DNA of 46,450 nt from positions 1 through 46,450 of the forward strand of contig NZ_JAHHZN010000028.1 of assembly GCF_018760735.1 (NCBI RefSeq), in the 5' to 3' direction. Below, piece after piece: positions 15,150 through 24,100 of this stretch (positions within the stretch are counted from its first letter, which is position 1; every line of letters starts with the position of its first letter). The DNA is from Hymenobacter piscis (GTDB lineage: Bacteria > Bacteroidota > Bacteroidia > Cytophagales > Hymenobacteraceae). The notes below the pieces were generated by a model. The model did not search any database. It was given only the letters and a program-made list of their open reading frames with translations, and had not been told where the DNA came from. The translations under genes and the position numbers were made by a program.

Positions 15150-16594
15150 AAACGCCCCAACGCACCGAAACGCTGTCCCCGCCCAGTGATAGCAAACTGG
15201 AGGCGTCCTTTCTCGGCGCTATGCTGCTGGAAAAATCCGGTTTGCAGGCCGGTATGTCCCTGTTCCGTAGCAACCACGAGGTTTTCTACGAGGATAAGCA
15301 CCAGTATATCTTCCAGGCTATCTGCAAGCTCTACAACGTCGGCCAGGCGGTGGACATCCTCACCGTCACCCACCAGCTGAAGGCCGACGGCCGCCTGGAT
15401 CAGGTCGGAGGCCCGCACTACGTCGCCCAGCTTACCTTCTCGGTGAACGGGGCCGCCAACCTGCAGACCCACGGCGTATTTCTGATGGAGCTGTACTCCA
15501 AACGGAAGATGGCCGATGTGGCCCGCCGGATCCTGGCCAAGGCGTATACCCCAACCTACGACGCCCACCAGCTGATCAGTGACTCCTACACGGAGATGAA
15601 CACCCTGCATGACGTGCTCCAGATCAAGCGGCCCAAGTTCGTATGGGAGCTGCTGGACGAGACGGTAGACAAAATCGAATACGCCGCGCAGCAGCCGGGC
15701 GGCCTGACCGGCGTTACCAGCGGGCTTACGACCGTTGACCGGATTACCGGCGGCTGGCAGGCCCCCGACCTGATTATTGTCGCGGCCCGCCCGTCCATGG
15801 GCAAAACCACCTGGGCCCTATACATGGCCCGGGCCGCCGCGTCGGCCGGCCTGCCCGGCATATTTTTCTCACTGGAGATGAGCGATGTGCAGCTCATCAC
15901 CAAGATGATCGGGACCGTAACCAGCTACTCGACGAGCCGCCTGACGCGGGGCGACTTTCGCGGCGGCCTGGATGAGGCCCGCACGATCCGGCCCAAAGCC
16001 GAGCCGCTGCGCCACCTGCCCATGCTCATCGACCAAACCCCGGGGCTTTCCATTGGCGAGTTTCGGGCGAAGGCCACCAAGCTCAAAGCCGAGCATAATA
16101 TTCGGTGGATCGTAGTAGACTACCTCCAGCTAATGACGGGGGCCCGGAACGGGGGCAGTCGCGAGCAGGAGGTAGCCAGCATCTCCCGGGCCCTGAAGGA
16201 AGTAGCCAAGGAGCTGAACGTACCGGTGCTGGCCCTCTCCCAGCTCAGCCGGGATGTAGCCAAGCGCGACGGGGACAAGGAGCCAGTGCTTTCCGACCTG
16301 CGCGAATCAGGCTCCATCGAGCAGGATGCCGACGTGGTAGCCTTCGTGCACCGCCCAGAGTACTACAAGATCATGGAAGATTCTATGGGCGTTTCCACCG
16401 CCAACACTACCAAGATCATCTTCGCCAAGCACCGCAATGGCCCGCTGGAAGATGTCGTGCTGTTCTCGGACCTGCGCTACGGCCGCTACGAGGATATGAA
16501 CCAGGCGCCGGCCGCGTTGGAGTACAGCAGTTCCACCCGCTTCGTCGGTGCCGCAGCTCCCAGCGCGCCGGATGATGATCAGGACCCTTTCTAG
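15146..16594 (+). CDS. dnaB: Replicative DNA helicase, DnaB family
   Basis: A 482-residue DnaB-type helicase. The N-terminal helical domain occupies about residues 15-120. The RecA-like motor has Walker A ARPSMGKTT at 214-222, the motif region FFSLEMSD near 240, Walker B WIVVDYLQLM near 327-336, and the LSQLSRDVAKRD...LSDLRESGSIEQDADVV block near 360-400. Length and order are normal for chromosomal-type DnaB. It overlaps the initiator gene, so the two form a replication pair independent of the plasmid RepB. It is probably loaded at the iterons within that gene. Confidence 0.95.
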   Translation: MKTPQRTETLSPPSDSKLEASFLGAMLLEKSGLQAGMSLFRSNHEVFYEDKHQYIFQAICKLYNVGQAVDILTVTHQLKADGRLDQVGGPHYVAQLTFSVNGAANLQTHGVFLMELYSKRKMADVARRILAKAYTPTYDAHQLISDSYTEMNTLHDVLQIKRPKFVWELLDETVDKIEYAAQQPGGLTGVTSGLTTVDRITGGWQAPDLIIVAARPSMGKTTWALYMARAAASAGLPGIFFSLEMSDVQLITKMIGTVTSYSTSRLTRGDFRGGLDEARTIRPKAEPLRHLPMLIDQTPGLSIGEFRAKATKLKAEHNIRWIVVDYLQLMTGARNGGSREQEVASISRALKEVAKELNVPVLALSQLSRDVAKRDGDKEPVLSDLRESGSIEQDADVVAFVHRPEYYKIMEDSMGVSTANTTKIIFAKHRNGPLEDVVLFSDLRYGRYEDMNQAPAALEYSSSTRFVGAAAPSAPDDDQDPF

Positions 16595-16648
16595 CCCGAT
16601 CCACCTCCCATTTTCACCCATCCCATTTACCTCCAACTACCTCCTATC

Positions 16649-17011
16649 ATGGCCACCACGAACCTCGATTACCTGACCCGCCTGCAGAATGTGCTGATCG
16701 AAACCAAGCAGGAGTACGACGTTTTACAGTACATCTCCATCGATGGCATGGTGGATGTCACGGTCAGCTCGGTAAAGCGCACGGTGAAAATAGCTATCCA
16801 GCCCGGCCCGGCCGTGTCGGTTTTTACCGAGCTGTCCCAGGCCGTCTACCAGCGCATTCTGGACCTGGAAAAGGAGCTGGCTTCGGCCATTGAGGAATTT
16901 CAGGACGAGATTGGGGCTGATCATCCAATGATCATCATGGCCCGCGCCCTGGCCAACGGAGAGTCTGTCGCTGTGCAGTCCACCGCCCCCACCTCCCGGG
17001 CCGCCGCGTAG
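16649..17011 (+). CDS. Hypothetical protein downstream of dnaB
   Basis: A 120-residue acidic protein with a helical N-terminus, a beta-rich centre (GMVDVTVSSVKRTVKIAIQPG) and a C-terminal helical part. No family recognised. It follows dnaB by 54 bp in the same direction. Confidence 0.55.
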   Translation: MATTNLDYLTRLQNVLIETKQEYDVLQYISIDGMVDVTVSSVKRTVKIAIQPGPAVSVFTELSQAVYQRILDLEKELASAIEEFQDEIGADHPMIIMARALANGESVAVQSTAPTSRAAA

Positions 17012-17051
17012 CCCGCTGCCCTTTTCCGCTCACTTCATCTTCTTTCTGGCC

Positions 17052-17921
17052 ATGCGTTACCGTATCCTGGAACCCCTACAAGCCGACGACACGTTGGCCC
17101 AACTTTTCAACACCTACCTCCGCGGCCTCTCCACCTACGAAATCGTAACGGTTCCCCGCGAAACCATGCGCGAGTACCAGCAGGAGATGAAGCAGGAGCT
17201 GGCAGTAGAAGCAGTTGATACGCCTTCGTCCCTCATCGACCGTTCCCTGCGCTACTATGAGCTGGTCGTACTGCGCAACTCCCTGCATGGGCTGCACCGC
17301 AGCGTAGTGCAAGCGCTGGGCACGCTCAACGGATTTTTCACCACCTACGAGGGCGACCTGACGCGCTTCGCCATTGAGAACAGGATCAGGTCGCTGCAGG
17401 AGTATGGCGACGGGGAAGATGATGACTGGCAGTGGAGCGGGGAAGGCGACAAGAATGACAACACCACCTGGAAGCCGACCTACAAGGACGATCCGGAAAG
17501 CATCCGGCCCTACTCGCTACATCAGGAGCTGGCTGGCTGCTTCGACGGCTACGACGGCCGGGAAGAGTACATCGGCACCAGTGCGCCGGCCCACTTCGAA
17601 ATGTTCAGCCAGATCGTGGCTACTCAAACCGAGCTGTCCTTCCGTCGGATCATGGGCTCGCAGTTGGGGGAAGATATTCCGGTATACCGGGCAGAGCCGG
17701 GGGGAGAGTTTGCCCCGCTGTCCTTGGCTGATCAGATAGAGCATGAGCTGAACGAGGATCTGGCCAACGCCCGGATCGTCGAGAGGTTCAAGGGGGTACT
17801 GGTGCTGGGGGCCGATTTGCTGGAGCTATACCAGACCATGGACCAAACCAAAGTGGAGCCTTACTACCGCCTGCGGGCGTTGCTGGAATGGATGTTGGAG
17901 GCATCCTACCGAAAGCCATAG
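17052..17921 (+). CDS. Hypothetical acidic protein
   Basis: A 289-residue protein with a very acidic middle (residues 115-145, DGEDDDWQWSGEGDKNDNTTW). No signal peptide, membrane segment or recognised motif. It is the last gene of the replication block before a gap of about 530 bp. Function unknown. Confidence 0.55.
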   Translation: MRYRILEPLQADDTLAQLFNTYLRGLSTYEIVTVPRETMREYQQEMKQELAVEAVDTPSSLIDRSLRYYELVVLRNSLHGLHRSVVQALGTLNGFFTTYEGDLTRFAIENRIRSLQEYGDGEDDDWQWSGEGDKNDNTTWKPTYKDDPESIRPYSLHQELAGCFDGYDGREEYIGTSAPAHFEMFSQIVATQTELSFRRIMGSQLGEDIPVYRAEPGGEFAPLSLADQIEHELNEDLANARIVERFKGVLVLGADLLELYQTMDQTKVEPYYRLRALLEWMLEASYRKP

Positions 17922-18448
17922 CGGCGGCCACCGTCGGCCAGCACAGCACCTGGGGGCGTCGGCTACCATTACGGCAAGGTAACGGTCACCACCGGCTGCC
18001 AGACCGAAGTAACGGAAGCGCACGAATGCTCTATACAGGCCACCCTGCAGCCACGTCGGCGCCCAGGGGTGGCCTGTTCCGTTGACGCTGCTGAAACACT
18101 TCCCAATCGTCGGTAACGGCCATTCCAGCATCGTAGCCCCGGTACAGCGGTGGTAGTGCAGCAGCTGAACAACCAAAGTCAGGAATCCGGACCTTGCCCC
18201 AACACCTCACAGCCTCGCTCGCGCAACCTCCCTTTTCCGCCCAGCACCACTTCCGCCCGCGTTACTTTTCGTTACCTAATACACGATTCACCGAATCACA
18301 CTCCCGTTTTTCTACTCTCCATTCCTCAACTCGCCATGAGCTTCGGACTGTTATTGAACCTATTTTGACCACTTGCAAAGAATAATCGGCTTGTTTTGCA
18401 TTAAATTGCGTTAATTAATAACCATCCCACACCATCTGTTTTCCTAAT
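17922..18448. other. Gene-free region before the terminase-like genes
   Basis: I see no credible gene; short ORFs on both strands lack coding character. It contains a hairpin-forming pair (18036-18047 with 18064-18076, 12 bp with one bulged base) that may end the upstream transcript. Close to the next gene it becomes AT-rich (18370-18425), where a promoter would fit. Confidence 0.45.
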
Positions 18449-19126
18449 ATGTCCTCATCAGTTCCCGCCACCGCCTTATCCCGTCGCAAAAAGCGCTTCA
18501 TTGATCTGTTTGCTGAGAGTGGGCAAGCGGTCGAGTCGGTAGAGAAGGCCGGGTATAGCCCCCGCCGCTCCGCCGAGATAGCAAAGGAGTTCCTGAAAGA
18601 CCCTGCCATCCTTGCCGCCGTCGAGCAGCGCACCCGCATGGCCAGCATCACCCGACCCGAAGCCCTGATGCGCCTGACCGAGATCGGCCGCGGCAGCATG
18701 CAGTCTTTCTTGGAAGTGGTGAGCACCCCGGCCGGCGAGCAGGTCCGTATCAACCTCACCAGCGAAGAAGCCCAGCAGAACCTGCACCTGATTAAGTCGG
18801 TAAGCCAGCAGTGCTACACCATGCAAACCGCCGATGGGCCGGTGGAGGTAGTAGAAACCGGCCTGGAGCTGCACTGCGCTATGACGGCCATCGATCATAT
18901 CCTGCACCTGCTCGGCGAGTACCCGGCCCAGAAATACGATTACACCACCAACGGGCAACCCATCAACACGGTGCTGGACATCGGCCGCGTCGCCCGGCAG
19001 CTGGGAATTGCCGATGAGCACGTGGCCGGCTTCGTTACGGCCGTCAATGCGGCTGTGCAGGCCCTGCCGTCGGAGAGTAACCACGACACTCCGGGAACCG
19101 CTACTCCTGCTGCCGCTGCTGCCTAG
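18449..19126 (+). CDS. Small terminase subunit-like protein (1)
   Basis: A 225-residue protein. Residues 10-75 have the terminase small subunit pattern: 'SRRKKRFIDLFAESGQAVESVEKAGYSPRRSAEIAKEFLKDPAILAAVEQR', a helix-turn-helix used to recognise phage DNA for packaging. The rest is an uncharacterised oligomerisation-type region. It is followed 50 bp later by a second TerS-like gene. No large terminase is found in the window, so either it relies on another phage's large subunit or the gene has another DNA-binding role. Confidence 0.7.
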   Translation: MSSSVPATALSRRKKRFIDLFAESGQAVESVEKAGYSPRRSAEIAKEFLKDPAILAAVEQRTRMASITRPEALMRLTEIGRGSMQSFLEVVSTPAGEQVRINLTSEEAQQNLHLIKSVSQQCYTMQTADGPVEVVETGLELHCAMTAIDHILHLLGEYPAQKYDYTTNGQPINTVLDIGRVARQLGIADEHVAGFVTAVNAAVQALPSESNHDTPGTATPAAAAA

Positions 19127-19176
19127 CAGCGGCTTTCCCCGCTTATCTACTTGCCGATTATTACCCCCTGTCTCTG

Positions 19177-19962
19177 ATGGCTACCCAGCAGCCCCCACCG
19201 TCTGATATACCCGCCGATACCAAGCCCCTGACGCCCCAGCAGCAGCGGTTTGTGGAAGAGTATGCCCAGCATTGGAAGGGAGCCCAGGCCGCCCGCGAGG
19301 CCAACTACAGCGTTGCCCGCGCCAAACAGACTGCCCGCGACCTGTTGAAGGATGAGCGGATTCTGGCCGCCATCAAGGCCCGGGCTATCGACTTGGGCAT
19401 GAGCCAGGAGGAAGCCACGGTACGCATGAGCCAGTGGGGCCGGGCCTCCATTGAGGACGTGATGGAGAAGGTGGTTGTAGAGTACACCCCGCGCATCCAC
19501 AAGCCCCTGCGCGATATCGTCGCCGAGTTCAAGGACCAGATGGAGTTTGAGCAGGAGTTTGCCATTGCGGCCGAAGCCCTGATAACCGATAAGAAGTTGC
19601 AGACGAAGTTCCGGAAGAAGCAAGCGGTTATTCATGCTCTGCGCAAGGTTGAGCTGCTGCGCATGGAAATGGAACTGGCCCGTAAGCCCGATGCCAAACG
19701 CTGGGTAAGCGGCGAGACGATTCCGAAGGAGGAAGTTCGCCTGAGCCTGGTGAAGGTGCTGGAGGCCAAAGCCGGCGGCCTGATCAAGAAGATTACCCCT
19801 ACCCGCTACGGACTCTCGGTAGAGATGCACGACGCGAAGGATGCCACCACGACCATGCTCAAGGTTCACGGTGCCTTCGCGCCGGTAAAGGTGGACCATA
19901 CCACCAACGGCAACGACATGCCCGGTTCCAACATCATGATGCCCGACAATGGCCGCGACTGA
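19177..19962 (+). CDS. Small terminase subunit-like protein (2)
   Basis: A 261-residue protein. Residues 10-75 show the same family signature as the preceding gene ('LTPQQQRFVEEYAQHWKGAQAAREANYSVARAKQTARDLLKDERILAAIKAR'). Residues 75-220 are helical and unassigned. The two proteins differ strongly outside the first 75 residues, so they are divergent paralogues rather than a recent duplication. The next gene starts inside its last 14 bp. Confidence 0.72.
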   Translation: MATQQPPPSDIPADTKPLTPQQQRFVEEYAQHWKGAQAAREANYSVARAKQTARDLLKDERILAAIKARAIDLGMSQEEATVRMSQWGRASIEDVMEKVVVEYTPRIHKPLRDIVAEFKDQMEFEQEFAIAAEALITDKKLQTKFRKKQAVIHALRKVELLRMEMELARKPDAKRWVSGETIPKEEVRLSLVKVLEAKAGGLIKKITPTRYGLSVEMHDAKDATTTMLKVHGAFAPVKVDHTTNGNDMPGSNIMMPDNGRD

Positions 19963-20251
19963 TCTGCTGGATGATTGGACTTGTGCGGCCCGCTGGGCGG
20001 TAGAAGAGGAAGTGGCCGCCGGCTTTGCCGAGGCTCGCCGGGTTGTGGCTTCGTCGGTGCTGGCCGCCGCTGCCCGCCTCAATGAGCAGGAAGCCCAGAT
20101 ACATGCAAGCTTCTTCGCCCAATACGACCAATGGCTGTTCTGCCAGCATGGCGACCGGCGCAACGGGGGCGAGGGGCTGGGGCCCTGGAGCAGCCGCCAC
20201 GTTCGGGAAATGCTCTCTCCTGGCTGGCACGGCTGGCATAGTAAATCGTAA
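19949..20251 (+). CDS. Small hypothetical protein overlapping the TerS-like gene
   Basis: A 100-residue protein, helical and Ala/Trp-rich, starting 14 bp before the end of the previous gene, so probably translationally coupled. No family recognised. Confidence 0.55.
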   Translation: MAATDLLDDWTCAARWAVEEEVAAGFAEARRVVASSVLAAAARLNEQEAQIHASFFAQYDQWLFCQHGDRRNGGEGLGPWSSRHVREMLSPGWHGWHSKS

Positions 20252-20255
20252 TTCC

Positions 20256-20588
20256 ATGAGCCACACGCAACCCAACGACCTCACCCCGGCGGTTCACCAG
20301 GCCGACCACTTCCACCCCGGCTATCAGGCGGTGCACCGCTGGTTCGGCCTGAGCTACGCCAACTACCTCGTTCTGCCCCGCGCGCAGCTTCAGTCGATGC
20401 CGGAGCAGTGGCAGCAGCGCTTCGCTTCCTGCCTGCAGGAGTTCAGGGCCGCCTTCGCCGGCAGCGAGCAGGCCCGCAGCTACCAGATCCGGGCAGTGGA
20501 CGCGGAAGGCTACTTTGTCAAGGATCCAGTACCGCACTACGATGGCGGCCGGATCCTTCTTCCGATCAATCCTGCTGGCCATGAGTAG
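20256..20588 (+). CDS. Hypothetical protein (phage/mobile element associated)
   Basis: Start chosen at the ATG at 20256 (MSHTQPNDL), 110 residues, 4 bp after the previous stop. The central pattern 'FHPGYQAVHRWFGLSYANYLVLPRAQLQSMPEQWQQRF' is one I recall from uncharacterised proteins of Bacteroidota phages and mobile elements, without a known function. Confidence 0.6.
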   Translation: MSHTQPNDLTPAVHQADHFHPGYQAVHRWFGLSYANYLVLPRAQLQSMPEQWQQRFASCLQEFRAAFAGSEQARSYQIRAVDAEGYFVKDPVPHYDGGRILLPINPAGHE

Positions 20589-20689
20589 CCTGCGCCTGCT
20601 TCGGCTACTGCCGGCGCGTGGGGCCGTATTCTGTGCGGTACCGCCTCTCGACTAAGCATTTCAGCGTTTCCCACCTGCTCGCTTTTACA

Positions 20690-20854
20690 ATGAACATCTT
20701 CACATCACCCCGTAAGCGCCTGGCCACTCGACGGAGCCAGCAACGTCTGCTCGTACTGGCAACCAATACCGACCGCCTGTTTGCGTTCTACGCCAAGGCC
20801 TACGCCGAGCGCCCCCATTATATCATGCCGCAACGGGCGCTACTCCAGCTGTAA
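20690..20854 (+). CDS. Small basic hypothetical protein
   Basis: A 54-residue Arg-rich protein from the ATG at 20690 (MNIFTSPRKRLATRRSQQR). It lies at the end of the rightward block before a terminator. It may be real, but evidence is weak beyond position and codon style. Confidence 0.35.
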   Translation: MNIFTSPRKRLATRRSQQRLLVLATNTDRLFAFYAKAYAERPHYIMPQRALLQL

Positions 20855-20873
20855 GACCGCAAGGCCTCTTTAC

Positions 20874-20925
20874 GATGGCCCGTCTTTCGATGAAACTAGG
20901 ATGGCCCGTCTTTCGATGAAACTAG
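20874..20925 (+). repeat. Perfect 26-bp tandem duplication
   Basis: Two identical 26-bp copies (20874-20899 and 20900-20925), each starting GATGGCCCGTCTTTCGATGA, lie in the gap before the tape measure gene. They may be a recent slip duplication or a pair of binding sites. Confidence 0.8.
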
Positions 20926-20979
20926 AGAAGTCTAGTTTTATGAGAGCACAACCCCGATAGTCCGGCTACTCATTCTGAA

Positions 20980-21007
20980 AGCCCCCCTGCTACAGGGGGG
21001 CTTTTTT
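20980..21007 (+). terminator. Rho-independent terminator
   Basis: A perfect 10-bp stem (AGCCCCCCTG / CAGGGGGGCT, 3-base loop) followed by a T run. It ends the rightward early block before the tape measure gene. Confidence 0.88.
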
Positions 21008-21140
21008 AGATTCAAAGTGTGTCGTATTGAGCATAATCTACACGCTCGTACAGGGCAGGAACCGCTTTCCTGACCGAATCATGCCGCAATCTTGTGGTAT
21101 TACCGTATCTTACGTTAATTAAATCAAACCCCTGTGCACG

Positions 21141-24100
21141 ATGTCTGGACCAGTTTCTTATAATGAGCTCTTTGATGGCCTGGGACCTGGGGCTGAGGAG
21201 CTTTTGAACTTCACCAAGAATGTAAAAGGCCTCAACACCAGCTACAAAACCTTTGCAAAAAATCTGCAGAGCGATTCAGACAAGATTGCGGCGGGACTGG
21301 CTGTCGTGCTGGCGGCTATCAACGGTACCAAAGCCAAGTTCGAGGACGTCAACGTTGTCAGCCGCAAGAGCCGCACTACGCTGGACGAGCTGAGCGGCAC
21401 CATTGCCAAGCTGGCCAAGGAGCAGCAGGATCTGAAGGATCGGATGGCTGGCCTCGGCAAGGTTCAGAAGGATACGGAGGCATCCACCAAGGGCCTCAAC
21501 TCGGCGCTGAAGCAGCAGCAGGACGCGCTGAAGAAGGCATTTGCGGCCGGTGATCTGGAGGCGGCCAAAGCAGCGGCCCGCGAAATCATCAAGCTCAAGG
21601 CCGAAACCGACAACCTGAGCCGGGCCCTGCGCGGGGCCAACTCCGACTTCACCGCGGCGGCCGGCAGCTTCCGGGCCATGGAGAATGAGGCGCGGCAGTT
21701 GGATGCGAAGCTGAAGAGCCTCGCCGGCGGCATGGACAACAACAGCGCGGAGGCCCAGCAGCTCAAAGCGCAGTTAGCAGAGGTAAACGAGAAGCTGCGC
21801 ACTTTCACCCAGGAAACCGGCGTGGGCTACCGCAACGTGGGCCGGTACGCCGAGAGCTTGCGGGAAGGTGTTTCAGCCCTCAGTGCCCAGCGTACGGAAC
21901 TACTGGCCAACGCCGCTGCCCTGCGCACTCAGATGCAGGCCACCGGCTTATCAGCCGAGCAGCAGGAGCGCCTGCAACAGGAGCTCAGGCAGACCGATGC
22001 GGAGCTTGCCAAGAATACCAATGCCCTGAAGCAGTATGGCGTCGGGGTAAAAAGTGGCGGCGTGTCCACCACGGGCCTGACCAGCAACCTCGGCGGGCTG
22101 ACGCAGAGCCTGGCCGGGGCTTATTACGGCATTCAGGGCGTGGCTACGGCCCTGCAGCAGGGCTTCGAGTCCAACCTGAAGTACAGTTCCTCGCTGGCTG
22201 ATGTACGCAAGACAACGGGCCTTACAGCCGATGCTGCTGAAGAACTGGCCGACAGCCTGAAGCAGATCCCTACCTCTACCTCCCTCTCCGGCTTGTTGGA
22301 CATAGCCAAGGTAGGGGGACAGTTGGGTATCGCGAAAGAGAACATACGGGACTTCACCGCCGCGATCGATATTGCCAACCAGGCATTGGGTGACGACTTC
22401 GGGGCCGATCCGGAGCGTATCGCGACTGAGCTGGGCAAGATTGCCAACGTGTTCAAGAAGGACCTGGGCCCGGACATTGCCAAGAACCTGCTCTCCATCG
22501 GCTCAGCGGTGAATGAGATCGGCGCCCAAGGAGCCAGTACGGCACCCTTCCTCACCGACGTAGCCCTGCGCGTCGGGCAGATGTCGGCGGCCTACGGCGT
22601 CGGGCTAAAAAACGTGATTGCCTATGCGGCGGTGCTCGAGGAGAGTGGTAGTTCAGCAGAACGGGCCGGCACGAGCTTGAATAGGCTGTTCTCAACAATT
22701 GCGGGCAAAACCAAAGCCTCCTTCGAAATTGCCAAGCTCGGGGATACCAACCTTACGCTGAAACAGTTCACCAAACTGGTAAATTCAGACTTCAATTCTG
22801 CCATCCAAGCCTTCCTTCGGGGGTTGAACGCCGGTGGAACCTCGACGACGAAAGTCAACCAGCTGCTCGGGACACTGAAGCTTCAGAGTGGCGAAGCGAA
22901 AAACACTATTCTGGCCCTGGCGCAGAATACGGAACTGTTTGCCCAACGGCAGTCCACGGCCAACGATCAGTTGGAGAAGGCGACCAGCTTAGGGGCGGAA
23001 GCCGCTATCAAGGTCGATACGCTGGATGGTTCCTGGAGTAAATTCAAGAACACGCTTTCCAATTTCGTTACCAACGGCCAGGTGGGCGGCTTCCTGAAAA
23101 GCATGCTCAATGGCGTCAACAACCTCATTGGTGACCTGGGCAAGTTCAACAAAACAGCGAAGGATACTACTGCCGCTACCCTGGCCACTGCGGAGTCAAA
23201 CCGCGTGGCGGCTGACTCCGCGAATGCGTTGCTCAAGCGCTACGAGGCACTTACGGCCAAAGGGGTGAAGCCCACGGCCAAAAGCAAGGAGGAACTGGGG
23301 CTGATCACCGAGCAGCTGACCCAATCGCTGGGTAACTCCGTCTCTTCCATCGATAAGGAGACGGGAGCCCTCATTCTGAATGAGAAAGCGGCCCGCGACG
23401 CTATCAAACAGAAGATCCTACTTAGCAACCAGGCCGTTTCCACGCTTATTCTGGAAGCGGATCAGATCGACGAAAACCGGAAGAAGGAGGAGTTGGCTAT
23501 CAAAACCCTGCAAAGCCGGATCAAAAACCAGGAGAAGCTGCTGGGCATCACGGCAGAGCAGGCGAAGCAGCGGGTAGTTGATTTCACCGTCAATACCGTT
23601 GATGGTAAGTTGGATGAGAGCACCAAAAAGGCCGATCAGCTCTACAAGAACAGCATCGCCCTGAATGATTCGCGTCGGGAGCTTGTCCGGCTCACGAACG
23701 AGTACAATAAGAAGCTGGAGGCCATGGACAAGCTGGGCGCGAAAAGCGCCTACCTGGCCGGGGGCTTCACTAAACCGGTTGTCGATGCCAACAAGGACCT
23801 GACCAAGTCCATTGAAGATACGATTGAGGCCGATAAGGAAAAGAAGAAATCCATCGCCGACGTGGCCGCCGAAGAATTTAAACGGCGTAAGCAGCTGCTC
23901 GAATTTGAGGCCGAAAACTTAGCGCGTCAGGCGAAGAATCCGGCCAATACCGAAGCCATCCGTCTGCAGGCCTTGCAAAAGGAGAAGGATGTCCGGATAC
24001 AGATTGCCGAGTTGGACCGCAAAGAGGGCATCCGTCTGGCCGTGCAATCCAACAAGGATAAGATCGGTGGGGAGCAGGCCGCCAACGTTGCCCGCCTGAC

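Noticed and set aside
19147..20163. A 338-residue minus-strand ORF over the TerS-like genes
   Set aside because: It is a shadow of the GC-rich plus-strand genes, with no promoter or recognised domain.
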